Of a stretch of 64,000 nucleotides of DNA, positions 53,019 through 64,000 are shown one piece after another; the first letter of the stretch is position 1, and each line of letters opens with the position of its first letter. The stretch lies in NCBI GenBank assembly GCA_000328365.1, contig KB305537.1, positions 124,355 to 188,354 on the forward strand. Direction: 5' to 3'. Source of the DNA: Capitella teleta. Its lineage: Eukaryota; Annelida; Polychaeta; Capitellidae. Made by a program: the position numbers and the translations under genes. A model generated the notes under the pieces. That model was not told the DNA's origin, ran no database searches, and was given only the letters and a program-made list of their open reading frames with translations.

Positions 53019-54217
53019 TCAGGCGGATAAGATCTGACGGCTCTATATATTTGCTCATAATTATATTTGACTCGACTCGTGCCAGGAACGTACTGAGTTA
53101 TGTACAAGCAGAAAACTGGAGAAGAAGACGACACGTCACCGTAGTTTCTAAAATCTAGATCATATCGTCTTCAATTACCCTCCGAAACAAAAAGTTACTT
53201 CAAGATAATGCTCGGATGTTGACGTAAGCTTCGCATTTCAATTATGAAACCTGCTGCATTCACAAAACCTTCCAAGAAAAAACTAAAAGAACTGGACGCC
53301 AGTTTCCGCAGTTGATTTTTCAGATGAATTCGCAGTCAATATAGGGTTCGACCAGGACAGAATTTATTTTTGGTTTGGGTGCATGCGGAATGACCTCCTT
53401 ATCGTATCGTATCGTATCGTATTCCAGGATTGAACCTCCATGAGCTACTCTGATGGGCGCTGTGGTTCTGTAGTTCTGCGCGGGGAAAAGACAAACGAAT
53501 GCATAACAGACTGAGCGCACGCCCCTCGTGAACCAAGCGAATTTCACCCGATCCTTTTTGTGGGTTTGTGTGATCGGGAGTGTTGGTTTGTTTGCTCGCG
53601 GAACTGTGATCGGATAGCTGCTTGTGTGATGTTCTCGCCCGAGTTCTTGTCAACATAATGATTCCTTTTTAGGTGCGATCTGCCAGCTAAGTGCATATCA
53701 ACAAATCCTATATAAACTATACAAGATTTACCCGTGCAGTGTATATATGTGCTCCGACCATATGCACCGAGTGCTGTATAGTAATTGATTATTGGTTATG
53801 GGTTGCTGCTGTTGAGAAGAGAGTTCAGGAAGCGCAACAATGGATCTCAGGCCAAATGCAGCAAAAGTGAATACGGATCAACATTTGCTCAGCAGGTCAA
53901 TATGCTGAGCATAACACCTTGGGGTGTGGCGACAATTTCTTCTTTGGTTTCATCACGTTGCTTCCGTTCTGATGTTTGCCATGAACTGCGATGCCTGGTG
54001 ACGATGCAGATCAGGAAACACCGCCGATCAACGCACACACAAAGGAGAGCGAGTGGCCAGTAGGGTCATTTCTCTGGTGGACGATTGCGTGACCGTCTCC
54101 GTGGCAGCGACGCTGACAACAAGGGGCCAGGTCATTAACGCATGGTGCCAAACAACAGCATCAATAATGAACGCCAGCAACGCAAGTCGCTAGCGGTGTT
54201 TCCTTCCACTTGATACA
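53019..54217. other. Upstream region of the repeat-protein gene
   Basis: No gene seen. Holds an (ATCGT)n microsatellite at 53401-53421. Frames of 75-92 codons on both strands lack support. It presumably includes the promoter and 5' UTR of the gene at 54,218; non-coding upstream exons cannot be excluded. Confidence 0.4.
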
Positions 54218-55375
54218 ATGCCTGGATCACGCGAGTCGACGTTCAAGCAATCCAGTGCGGCAGGATCGCGTTTGGGTCGAGCTAGATCGAGGACTCCAAG
54301 CACCAGTTCCAGACCTGTTACCGGATCAGGAGGAAGACCCAGTACAGGGAGTCGCTTCCTGCAGCCTTCTGCGAGCCACAACGGACCTAGACGGAATCAT
54401 TCAGTGATTGGGGATAGCCTTAGCTCATCCAGGGACCTACTACGGAATCATTCAGTGAGTGGGGAGAGCAGTAAGACATCCAGGGACCTACGACGGAATC
54501 ATTCAGTGAGTGGGGAGAGCAGTAAAACATCCAGGGACCTAAGACGGAATCATTCAGTGAGTGGGGAGAGCAGTAAGACATCCAGGGACCTACGACGGAA
54601 TCATTCAGTGAGTGGGGAGAGCAGTAAAACATCCAGGGACCCGAGACTTTCACCAGAGAAGCACAACAATGACCTGGAACCTGAGCTGAATTTGAAAGAG
54701 TTGAAGAGAGCACACACCTCGTGGGATTTCCACACGGATCAGCTGCGTCCTGTGCGAGAGTGTTCGCGAGGAATCAGCTCGACATCCTTGGATAATCCGT
54801 TGGACAAACTGCACGCCAGTGACATCTTCCAGCGCGTCATGCTGGTTATGCAACAGAGCCAGAAAATCAAAGAAGCCGCCCGAGAGAGAGCGAACGAGGT
54901 CGCCCCCCACAGCCCCGCTGTTCATGTCACCTTCCAGGAAGCTGACAAGTCATCAAGTGAACATAGTGAAGAAGAAGAAGAAGAAGAGGAAGAAGAATCA
55001 ACACCCGAGAATACTTCAAAGAAAGCGGCCGGGAAGCGGGCGTGGCGTTTGATCAAGCGCAACATGCAGGAGGTGACCATGGAGAAAAGGCAGAACGCCA
55101 CGTCGATGAACTGGACATTTCTCAAGCACGCTATCTCGCAGGTCACTGACATGGAGAAGGGGCGCAAGGTGCTCTACGAACGCTATATATACAAGCCCGA
55201 TCAGTGGGCTGAGGGCTTCACAAAATTCCCCACGCACCTCATAAGACCCACAAAGAATGGCAGGATGCGATTGTACACCAAGGAAGCGTTATGCCAAATG
55301 AACGAAGCCAGAGGAACTCACAGAAATTCGACGCGAACCGACAAAGATGAACAAGCAGAAGCAAGCAATGACTGA
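54218..55375 (+). CDS. Unrecognised protein with 17-residue tandem repeats and a basic conserved-looking C-terminus
   Basis: A single open frame of 385 residues; I cannot name it. Residues 1-58 are Ser/Arg-rich and disordered. Residues 59-143 are five 17-residue copies of RNHSVSGESSKTSRDLR, the first diverged; each offers RRNHS, a basophilic-kinase-like site. Residues about 150-245 are mixed, with helical KIKEAARERA. A Glu run follows near 248-260, from GAA repeats. Residues about 268-350 look like a folded, charged domain rich in Trp/Tyr: AWRLIKRNMQEVTMEKR, MNWTFLKHAISQVTDMEKG, YERYIYKPDQWAEGF. The NWxFLK pattern loosely recalls small axonemal proteins, which is only an impression. No signal peptide or membrane segment. 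It lies divergent from TTLL7, 4.3 kb away. The composition shift and the in-frame repeats favour a real gene. Confidence 0.8.
   Translation: MPGSRESTFKQSSAAGSRLGRARSRTPSTSSRPVTGSGGRPSTGSRFLQPSASHNGPRRNHSVIGDSLSSSRDLLRNHSVSGESSKTSRDLRRNHSVSGESSKTSRDLRRNHSVSGESSKTSRDLRRNHSVSGESSKTSRDPRLSPEKHNNDLEPELNLKELKRAHTSWDFHTDQLRPVRECSRGISSTSLDNPLDKLHASDIFQRVMLVMQQSQKIKEAARERANEVAPHSPAVHVTFQEADKSSSEHSEEEEEEEEEESTPENTSKKAAGKRAWRLIKRNMQEVTMEKRQNATSMNWTFLKHAISQVTDMEKGRKVLYERYIYKPDQWAEGFTKFPTHLIRPTKNGRMRLYTKEALCQMNEARGTHRNSTRTDKDEQAEASND
54392..54646 (+). repeat. 51-bp coding minisatellite, five copies
   Basis: Five head-to-tail 51-bp units inside the 385-codon gene. Copies 1-4 (from 54443) alternate between two variants: AAGACA with CTACGA, and AAAACA with CTAAGA. 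This gives a 102-bp dimer repeated twice. Copies are near-identical in DNA, so expansion was recent. Confidence 0.95.
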
Positions 55376-55514
55376 TGGAATCAACTCCTTGGAATTCTTT
55401 CATCGTGTTCATGAGCCGTGGAATTCACGCGAGGAATTGTGAAATTGTGAAATTGTGCAATATGGTTGTATAGTTATGTTGATCAGCACACGTAGATGCC
55501 TTTGTGATTCAGGC

Positions 55515-55520
55515 AATAAA
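55515..55520 (+). terminator. Poly(A) signal of the repeat-protein gene
   Basis: AATAAA about 140 bases after the stop codon. Confidence 0.6.
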
Positions 55521-57759
55521 ATCACTCTACTTCTGCTCGTTTAGATTTTAACGGCCGCTCGCGGGACGATCCTGCCTCATATATGGTGACATACATTCAA
55601 TAGCCACCGCTCTGATCGTGAATTGATAGCTTGATAAGGAGCGAGATTAATTTTGATCTAGAGTTATATAATTGGCCCAGATCGTTAGCATGGCCACTGA
55701 CCACACTAGGTTATATAATTTGACCCATTTCAAAGCTGTCTTTGTCTTATAAGGTAGCTCGGCCGATGAAATGAGCAGAGAGAAATAAACATCAAACAGT
55801 ATCTGTCTGCCTTAATACACGCATTTTGATTTGTGCTCGGATCTTTATTTTTTAATGTTTCATTCTTGTTTGCTTTTTTTTTTTTTTTTTTTTTTTTTTT
55901 TCGCCCTCGTTGCAAAATGGACTTGTCCTCACATAATTCTGTTGGGACCAATTTCAGTCATTAACCCGTGTACTTATTTTAGTTATTATTGTAGCTCGAG
56001 GGAACGAGATAACCATACATTTCTGTAGGCCCTTTGATCATGTCACGACTACCGAACGGAGAAACGCCCACAGATATCGTGAGCACGGAACAAACATTTT
56101 CACAAAAACGGAAGGCTCCCTGAAAAACTGACAATATACGAAATTTATTCTCTTAAAAAGAAAAGAAAAAAGTATTTCTTAGCTAGTGAAAATGATGTAC
56201 ATGTACACCGAAATGTTTATAGTAATATAGTATGTACTACAACAAGTATTGTTCAAAATTGTTATTTTAATACTCACTGCCCGAATCAATATTCTCATCA
56301 GAAAACATCAAAGAGTTCACAAAATACTATCTATATAATTATACCTAAAATACCACCAATTAAGTGCTCTATTTTTTTCGACCCAAAAATCCTCGTCACT
56401 CTGGGCGAAAAAAAAATTAAATGGGAACTAGTCAACTGGTTCTATCTATTCTACTTGTTGAATTTACTATTCTTTTGTTCGTTCTGTTCTTTTTTTCTTT
56501 TCTTTTCCCCTAAATGAAATGCGTGGATCACGCCCGTGTATGTATTTCGATGAATAAACATTATATATATTACCACTGGTCTCCTCTGCCCGGAGGAATA
56601 AATAAATCATTTTGTATAACGCAATATCCACCGAAACGCTCAAAGCGCGTACGATTAATTGGCGAACGACAAGGTTGCCATGTCGCAACCTCATACTAAT
56701 ACCATATGACCTCATCTATTTGATTAATTATCCAATGCAAATGATCAATGGATTCAATGCAGATCAAAGTTTGTGAGAGGCTTTCCTCCAACGAACCGAA
56801 TCAATCGAAGAGTCATAATACGAACGACCACAAAGTACAGCAATGTGCACGTTGAATCATGCACTGGATTAATTCGTCACAACGCGGGATTATGTATTAA
56901 AGGTCGTTGGGTCAGGGCAACATTTATACATGTATTTGGAATCAGAACCGAACTGAAACAGGGTATATTGTTAATTATTATTGTTAATTATTAACAATAA
57001 CAATAATTATCACGAGATACACTTTATCAAGTCTCGTAATAATTATTGAGTCGTTTTATAAAGTTCTACTGTTTTGCATCATGAATTGCACACAATAACA
57101 CCTACAAGATAATTAATACGTTACTGACCTTGTGATCACAAATGTACCATGTGCCGTTAAAATACAAAGCCTCAACATAAATACATGCGTATATTATGTA
57201 AAAGCATGATCGCACAGTCATTGTGATGACTGTCTTTCTTGGGTCATCAGATTATGAACAATGAACAAGTGACTCAACAATCTAAAGCATCGGGATGACT
57301 TCGTATTCAACAAATAATGTGAATTCATTTTCACTCGCCTCGCCTTGTGAGCCATCTTGGGAATTCCGAGTGACGTCATGTGAAATCGAGTGAAATGGAT
57401 GTACCAAAATAGGGGTGATTTTGCATCGGTGTGTGCCGGTGCTTCTTTCCAGTAGCGCCGGAGACCAGTAAAATTTCTGGGTTTGATATTAAATGCATGT
57501 CCATAAACGAATATAGATTTAGAAGCCGTTTAACATCAAATTGAAACTACAGTTGAAACTTGAACTAACTAACTACAGCTTATACCAACGGAATTTGACT
57601 AATCTGAAAGCGTGCCGCTATAAAGATATCAAGAAGGATTGCTATAAGAATATTAGTTACAATTTGTCAGCTCATAATCTTATAGGCAAGTATTATTCAC
57701 TGTTTCTTGCCACAGGTTATATCACCAAAGTAACCATTCACTCACTCATCACTCATCGG

Positions 57760-58200
57760 TCGTATATAGTCCTCAGTTGGACGTAGTCCTCATTCTCCCC
57801 GCTTCTCGTGTACATCCATGCATGTCCTCCGTCTCCGTATCCCTCTCCTGTTCTTCCCTGGAGGTTCTCCTTCGATAGTTGCCGTTAGCAGACTTTCTCC
57901 CCTCCTCTTCCAATGCTGGTACTTCTTGATCTTTCTTCGCCTCACTTCGGCGAGGAGTCCATGATCTTCTGGTACTCCAATTTGCTCTCGTACGGTGATT
58001 GTTACGTGGTCCGTCTAGCTGATCCCAAGAACTTATCTTCACAGCCACATCTCAAATACCCCAATTCTCCTCTCTTCTTCTCTTCTCAGAGTCCATGACT
58101 CACAACCGTATATATGACTATCGTCCAGATGAGGCGAGTTTCTTCTTCAGGGATATAAAATGTTGAGCTATGTGGCATTGCAGATCCTGTCAATCTTAGT
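57760..58200 (-). mobile_element. Degraded 3' part of an endonuclease-RT LINE
   Basis: The minus strand reads YGCESWTL (near 58100), then FEMWL, TDHVTITVREQIGVPEDHGLL and EVRRRKIKKYQHWKRRGE in shifting frames. This is the usual order YGxExWTL...FEMWxxRRILxxxWxDxVTN...VKRRKLxWxGH of RTE/L1-like C-termini. Several stops and frameshifts are present, so it is an old copy. The stretch 58,200-58,500 may belong to it but is unrecognisable. Confidence 0.65.
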
Positions 58201-58947
58201 AGGGGTGATCTTAGAGGCCGCGCAGAGGGAACAGTAAGGAAAGTGGCAAGTACAGGATTGGTGACCAAACAGCGATCTGGAGCGATTTGGATGGACGCAT
58301 GAATGGGTACCCAACTTGGCCTGACCAATTTGACTGACCAATAAAACTGCAATGCATCTGACCTTTTGGCAATCGGACACAGATTGGCGACTGGGCATTC
58401 TTTATGAGCATTCGGCTTTCGGATCCCGTTCGAGGCCCTGTCGATCCACATGGCGCACGTTATGATTAAGAGTTCTACACCTGAGGCCTCGATTTCACAA
58501 GATGACCGTCAACAAAAATTGTTCAGTGGACCTTTATTTTCACTATAATAACAAAAATTCCTCAAATACCTGGATATACACTTTATAAGATCTTCCATCT
58601 TTGTTGATGGCTAGAATCAATGCATCATCAGGGTGATTGACACTTTTGACATTGAACAAATGAAACCTTACCCGGACAAGCAGGAAGGGATTATTTGTCT
58701 CACCGGAAGTAGGCGTCATTGATCAAAGCAAGACGTTTTCTGAGCTCTTTTTATTTAAAATGACCTTTTATTCAATACATTTTACCGAAGATGGAACGGC
58801 AGAGAACACTAAACACCGCTGTTCAATCACAAATGAATAATGGTTCAATTGCTCCCTCAGTTGATTGCACTTGATTCGCTTAGCAAAACGTGTACGTGCA
58901 TGTACGAGTACGTGGATGTGCATGCAAATCATCTAATCCTTTATTTT

Positions 58948-59000
58948 GAAATTTTGAATTGAAATTTGAAATTTTGAATTGAAATTTGAAATTTCGAAAT
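58948..59000. repeat. 20-bp tandem repeat, 2.6 copies
   Basis: The unit GAAATTTTGAATTGAAATTT is repeated twice exactly, then partly. AT-rich, no evident role. Confidence 0.85.
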
Positions 59001-60303
59001 CCTCCAAGGGATGAGATCAGTTCTTCTTCAGTCTTCTCCGGGTATCTTAATGATGTCGTCTGTACATGAATCGCTAGTTGATCACCGCATGCCTCCTTAT
59101 GAAGGAGCAGAATCACAACGAAATTAAACACAGATTGACTCAGTGTGCATCCCACGTGACCTAATCGGCAATTTAGTGATCGTTATTTTCAACTGGAAGG
59201 ATGTCGTATAGTTATTCAGCCCAAATTTCTGGTTTCTGTGTTATAATAATTATGCTATTGTATGTAAGGAATTATCTAAGGGATTACGTAAGATGGGAAA
59301 TGAGTCAAAACTTACAGCGAAACATAAACCGAAGTGACAAAACGCTCTTTGTTTTATCTTGAAGTTACGTCGCTACGAGTTATGACCTTCCAGTTGCTTT
59401 CATATCTGCAAACATATTTTAAAAGTAAAAACAAATTGCATCGATGTCTGTTGAGATCATAATGGAAACACCATTGACAAAGTTCATGATACTTTATTCG
59501 CGCACTTTGTAGGATAAAAATTTTTCAATGAATTACAAGCATTGTTACGCAATGAATTCCCATCATTAAATCCACAATATCACCTTCTTTGGCATTTTCC
59601 CCTCTACACCAACAATTAATAAATGATGTGTTCTAAAAGAAACAATGTAACCATTGAGGTGAAAATACCTCCAAATATATTAAACATTATTGTTTTTTCA
59701 AAAATCACCAGAAATTTATGTCACGCTTGTGATAAAAAAAAAAATAATAATGATGCGGGAAAAAAAATCTACATATACAAAACATCTGGACGTACTTTCG
59801 TAAAGCGAGAATGCTTTTTATGCGGTACATATTCCTGCTATAATAAACACTTGTATACGATACTAACTTTCAAAAATAGCGATTTGGGTCAATCTTAGCA
59901 GATTTTTTTTTTTTTTTTTTTTTTTTAATCATATCAAGAAACGCGGGAAGCACTGAACTGTCTTGTATATTTTATGCTCTTTAACCCCTTAAGCTATACA
60001 TGTTGAGTTGAATTTATATGAAGATTTAAATTGATCTGCTCTGATTTAACATCGATGCTCTGATCGACAGTTTCATTTCTAACCCTGAATTGAGTGCTGT
60101 TGACTTCTATCTTCAGCAATGCTTCATTTAAAAGAAGCAATATAAAGCAAGGACAAGAACACCATCAAAAACTTATCCCGTGTCATATAAAGTAAGATTG
60201 CAGCGCTGATGTTTGCATCACTTCGCTTCGGGCCACACGAGGTTAACCGGCAGAGCAACACGGCAACTTTGAAATCGTGAAATTGTGACGTCACGAGAGA
60301 AAG

Positions 60304-63300
60304 ATGCCGCCTACTGGAGAGAGTCAGCTTCAACTGACGGACATTGGTCAGCCGAATGATCAGACCAGTGAGATTGAATGGGGCGACCCCAAGAAGCTCA
60401 GAGTGGCGAAATCGACCGTCCTGGCCGTGTGCGCTGGCGTCGTCGTTCTGCTCGTCGTTGTCATTATCGCTGTGTATTTTGCACATCCCGATTACGGCAA
60501 ACCCGAGTACATCCAGGTTACGTCATCTCCAGGTGAGAATGTGATCATTCGTGCAAATCATTCAGACGCGCACATTAGGACAAGCAGTCAACCGAAACAT
60601 TGATTGTCATCCAGTGCAAAGCCCTTTAACTCACCAAAATGTCATTGTCTTATGAATATAATTTTTTTTCCCAACAAAATCCCAAGTCTCTTATTCCTAA
60701 TTGTTTTATACGGTGTATACATGGTTCGTTTTATCGGGCGGCTAAAGCTAAGATTCGCGACGGAATAAGTTGTTACTTATGGGAAATCAGGGAACCTTGG
60801 TTCAAGCTCCCCTGAGCTAGATTCCCCTTGATCAGTCAGATCAGAGTAGAGGGCTGAGGGGAAGCTTGGAGACGTTAGTCTCTCAATCAAAGTGTGGATT
60901 GGAAGCTTTATTCAATGCATGTTAATTGATCCGGATCAATCGGGATCAATACTGATCAAAATTACCTTTAACAACGTTTTATGCTCTCTCTTTTTTTTCT
61001 TTTTCTTTTTTCGAGCCGAAAAATAGAAATTTTTTTCCCCGCAGTGATCATTGTGCGTTGTTTTCACTTGACTCGCGCGAAACTGCTTCCTTTAGACGAT
61101 AATACTCGGTAATAGAAAAATATAGATTCATAGGAATGCGAACACAAATCACCTGGCTGTGCAAGAGACATCGTTTCTCCTTTTTTCCCCCATCATTTCT
61201 TATGCAAACAGAGCGCGATTCTGATCACCATGATTACCATATGCATTAATATTTAATAACCACTTTTCGATATATGTTTACTGTGTGCGTATCATCAGCG
61301 GTGGTTTATTTTATTTTATTTTTTTTTTTTTTATGTAAGCATCCAAACCTGTGCGACGAAAATGGTGTCTGATCCCTCCACAAAATGATGCAGTGCAGTA
61401 TCAAAAAAAAAAAAGGACAATTATGGACATGAATGGAGGAGAAGGAGTTATCCCAATTACCTTCGCTCTAATGATATGCTTATTTGAGAAGATTATCCGC
61501 TCCTTATCAGTTTATACTCTCTTTCCTTAATTGGCCTTATCGCATCCTGTTCGAATTTACAGTCAAATCTCGATTGATCTGAAACCTCAAGTGGTTTTAT
61601 TGCTGGATATTACGTCACTTTTATCTAGTTCTTGTGTAATTAAGTTTTTGTTCAAAGTAAACGCTCCCAGGGTTCATCATAAATTAAACTTTTTAATCCA
61701 GGACAGTCACCATATGTGATGGTCGACCGATCAGATTTGAGCATGGCAGTGCATAATTTCACCATAACTTCAATAATCATGAAATGCACTGTATATTACA
61801 CAAGGGTGAAGATCACACGTGAATGAAATTGCGAATACATTGTATACGCAATGAATGTATACATTGTATACATTAAATGACCAAAATGCACTGAATTCAT
61901 CTGCTATTATTCCAAAACAATGCTCTCAAGGCGCAAACCGAGTAAAACAATGGCGGCTTTATTTTTAGTTCTTGTTTTTTCCCCCGTTCGTTCTACAACA
62001 ATGCATACTCTGTACTTTTATTTCTTGTGTGTAATTTCTCAAGCAAAGCTTGACTAATACAAACAGAGAACTCAACACTCCGCACTTCATATTTGAGATA
62101 TTTCAATGATTTAAGCGAGGCGAAAGTAATATAAAATTTCAACCCCTGATCGATGCACGACGGTTCGAAATTATTGTGATTTATTTCCTCTTATCAATTA
62201 CTCTTCCATACTGCGTACTTATGTACTACGTGCTCTGTAATTATTGTAATTACAAGCTTAATTAGTATTCTGGGCAGTGATCTGTAAAACCAATTGCTTC
62301 CTCCCCTTCATTAACAAACAATATGCGTGTGTATACGTGTGTCGCCGGTTGTGCGATTAACATATGAACCCTGGATTTTGCTGGCACGTCTATCTGCATA
62401 CCTCGATTAACGTCCAGTACTTAATTGGCAGTAAACGGTGTCTTAACTTGTACCTTGAATTATATTTGACATTTCTACTTTGTTTCTCTTATTGATTTCT
62501 GCAAATGCCTCTCTATATTTACACAGTTTTAGCTCCCATTAAGTCATTAGGACATGCGAAATGACGTGATTATAAATATGAAATGGTTTAATGTGTCATT
62601 GTCAAAGGCCCAATTTACATTATATGACGTATATATTACATTACATTTATATACGTGTATACAAGGCATACATATTTGAAAGGAGGTAGAAATTGCTCCT
62701 TTAGAAATTTAAGTGAATCACTTAAGTGTGAGATTGAAAATCACGTGGTCCCTTGGGAAAGCAGCTCACAGAGGAATAACCCAATGTATCCAATGGGGTG
62801 GATGAGTATCACGTGTGCCTTAATATCCTTGGGGTTCAACATTACAGGTGATGCATATCATAATAATATACACTGTTATGTATGGATAGCATTCTGTCTG
62901 CCCATGTCTTAACTGTTGTACATATAAGCTAAACTGAATTTAAGTGTCTATTTACTTAATATGTGATATTGCATAATACTATTTCCCTTGTAATTAAGCC
63001 GTCGCAGTAAGCTTCATTGCTCGTTGCTTCAACACGATTACCGTATGATTAACGCACTTTCAGTCACAACGGTAGGGTCGACCGCCGTTCCAACAGATGT
63101 CCGCCTCCCGACGTCATTGACCCCAATCCGTTATGACGTAAGACTGCGACCAGACATCTACTCCAATCAACCAGACGATTTCTCCTTCACGGGATCGATC
63201 ACGATGAAATTTCAAGTCGTCGAATCCACTCACGTCATCACTCTTCACTACCGGAAGTTGGAAATCGACGGGAATCAAATCAGCGTTCAAAATGGACTCA

Positions 63301-64000
63301 GCGAAATCACCGTAAGCGGGAATATCTTTAAGCACAGCTCAATATATACAAACCCTTTTTACTCACAGGTAACCGGTGTCTCGACTGACGAATCAAGAGA
63401 ATTCTACTTGATCCATCTTTCGGAGGCGTTGACCCCTGGAACAGAATGCACCGTGAGCATGAAGCACTTCGAAGGACCCCTGGAGCCTGACCTCACAGGC
63501 ATCTACTACAGTAGTTACCTAGCAAGTGATAACACCACTCAGTAAGGCACTATCTCATGCCCCAATCAAAACATTCCCATGTCTTATCAGCTACTTGGTG
63601 ACAAGCCACTTGCAGCCAACCGACGCTCGGAAGGTGTTTCCCTGCCTGGATGAACCTCAGCTGAAAGCAATCTTTGGCTTCACCATCGAGAGGAAGTCGT
63701 CCTATCAGAGCATGTCGAACACTCGCATCAAGGATACGCTTTCTCTTGGGTTGGTTCCATGCGTTGGGTAAATCGAGTTGTTACATTTTTCCCTTTTCAG
63801 AGATGATTGGTATTCTGACGCTTACGAAGATACACCAGTTATGTCATCGTACATCCTGGCTCTCGTGGTCTCAGATTTCGAGTGCAGCACTGCTGACAAC
63901 ACCTCAGTAACCCCACCTCAAACCACGCAGCCGACCTCTTTGAGTTTAATTCTTTCAGCATGTAGAAGTCTGTGCACGACCGACCGCAATGGACCAAATC
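60304..64000 (+). CDS. ANPEP: Aminopeptidase N-like M1 metallopeptidase, 5' part
   Basis: A type II membrane ectoenzyme removing N-terminal residues from peptides. Visible exons: 60304-60532, 63064-63311, 63369-63541, 63591-63749, 63801-63906 and 63959 to the window edge. All join in frame. Residues 1-35 are the cytosolic tail, and about 36-59 ([23 protein letters not shown]) are the signal anchor. The N-terminal beta domain of M1 enzymes follows: [45 protein letters not shown], then [24 protein letters not shown]. The last is the PTDARxxFPCxDEP block shared by the family. [16 protein letters not shown] and [10 protein letters not shown] continue the domain. The GAMEN and HExxH zinc-site motifs lie beyond the edge, so catalytic competence cannot be judged. 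Intron 1 is 2.5 kb, the others 49-57 bp. The first-exon start Met fits a short tail before the anchor. Confidence 0.92.
60533..63063. other. Aminopeptidase intron 1
   Basis: 2.5 kb of AT-rich sequence with T and A runs and a TATACATTG-type short repeat at about 61831-61877. A frame at 62,655-62,912 (85 codons) has no motif support. No RNA gene or complete mobile element seen. Confidence 0.6.

Larger units (their letters stand above)
55521..60303. other. Intergenic, about 4.8 kb, no host gene seen
   Basis: AT-rich DNA with T runs (55877-55901, 59905-59926) and an AT-rich imperfect hairpin at about 56966-57012. A LINE remnant (57.8-58.2 kb) and a short tandem repeat (58.9 kb) are listed separately. 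Small frames elsewhere are without support. Confidence 0.5.

Noticed and set aside
52793-53134. 113-codon FMAEKSHY-repeat protein on the minus strand
   Set aside because: Explained by a stop-free frame through a 24-bp minisatellite; no start context or flanking coding sequence.

Overview
The window is animal nuclear DNA. Its genes are broken by GT-AG introns and encode metazoan proteins: POLR2E, EIF2B3, a ZSWIM5/6-type SWIM zinc-finger protein, the polyglutamylase TTLL7, a selenocysteine GPX4-type glutathione peroxidase, a GT10 fucosyltransferase and an M1 aminopeptidase N. The AT-rich intergenic DNA, the degraded LINEs and MITEs, and a very tight class of 45-59 bp introns beside a few multi-kilobase ones suggest a compact marine invertebrate genome. 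A tunicate or other invertebrate deuterostome is my guess; no gene here proves the phylum. I saw no bacterial, viral or CRISPR features.

Layout. 1-8 kb: a two-exon alpha-1,3-fucosyltransferase-like gene (+), then an unrecognised eight-exon secreted-protein gene (+). 10-11.3 kb: GPX4-type selenoprotein (-) with a SECIS-like hairpin in its 3' UTR. 14.6-22.4 kb: POLR2E (+). Its 5.5-kb first intron holds a local duplication, a pogo/Tigger-like non-autonomous transposon and an antisense 5'-truncated LINE. 26.6-35.2 kb: ZSWIM5/6-like gene (+), with a GC- and CpG-rich stretch in its first introns and all nine introns in phase 1. 36.8-40.3 kb: EIF2B3 (-), whose 3' end almost meets that of ZSWIM. 40.5-42.1 kb: two copies of a MITE family also found at 12.5 kb. 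43.9-49.9 kb: TTLL7 (-), interrupted by a 698-base assembly gap and carrying a long extra N-terminal disordered region. 52.7-53.0 kb: a 24-bp minisatellite with higher-order structure. 54.2-55.4 kb: an intronless gene (+), divergent from TTLL7, with a 17-residue in-frame tandem repeat and a basic C-terminal block. 60.3-64 kb: the 5' part of a membrane aminopeptidase N gene (+), cut by the window edge.

The genes do not form a pathway. They are mostly housekeeping or conserved metazoan genes (transcription, translation initiation, redox defence, tubulin modification, glycosylation, peptide processing) lying next to one another. I found no convincing new multi-gene system. The most useful points are the selenocysteine reading of GPX4, the uniform intron phase in ZSWIM, the TTLL7 extension, the two unrecognised genes, and several small mobile-element fossils. 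Exon junctions were derived by hand from splice consensus plus reading-frame continuity. They are phase-consistent but lack transcript support.
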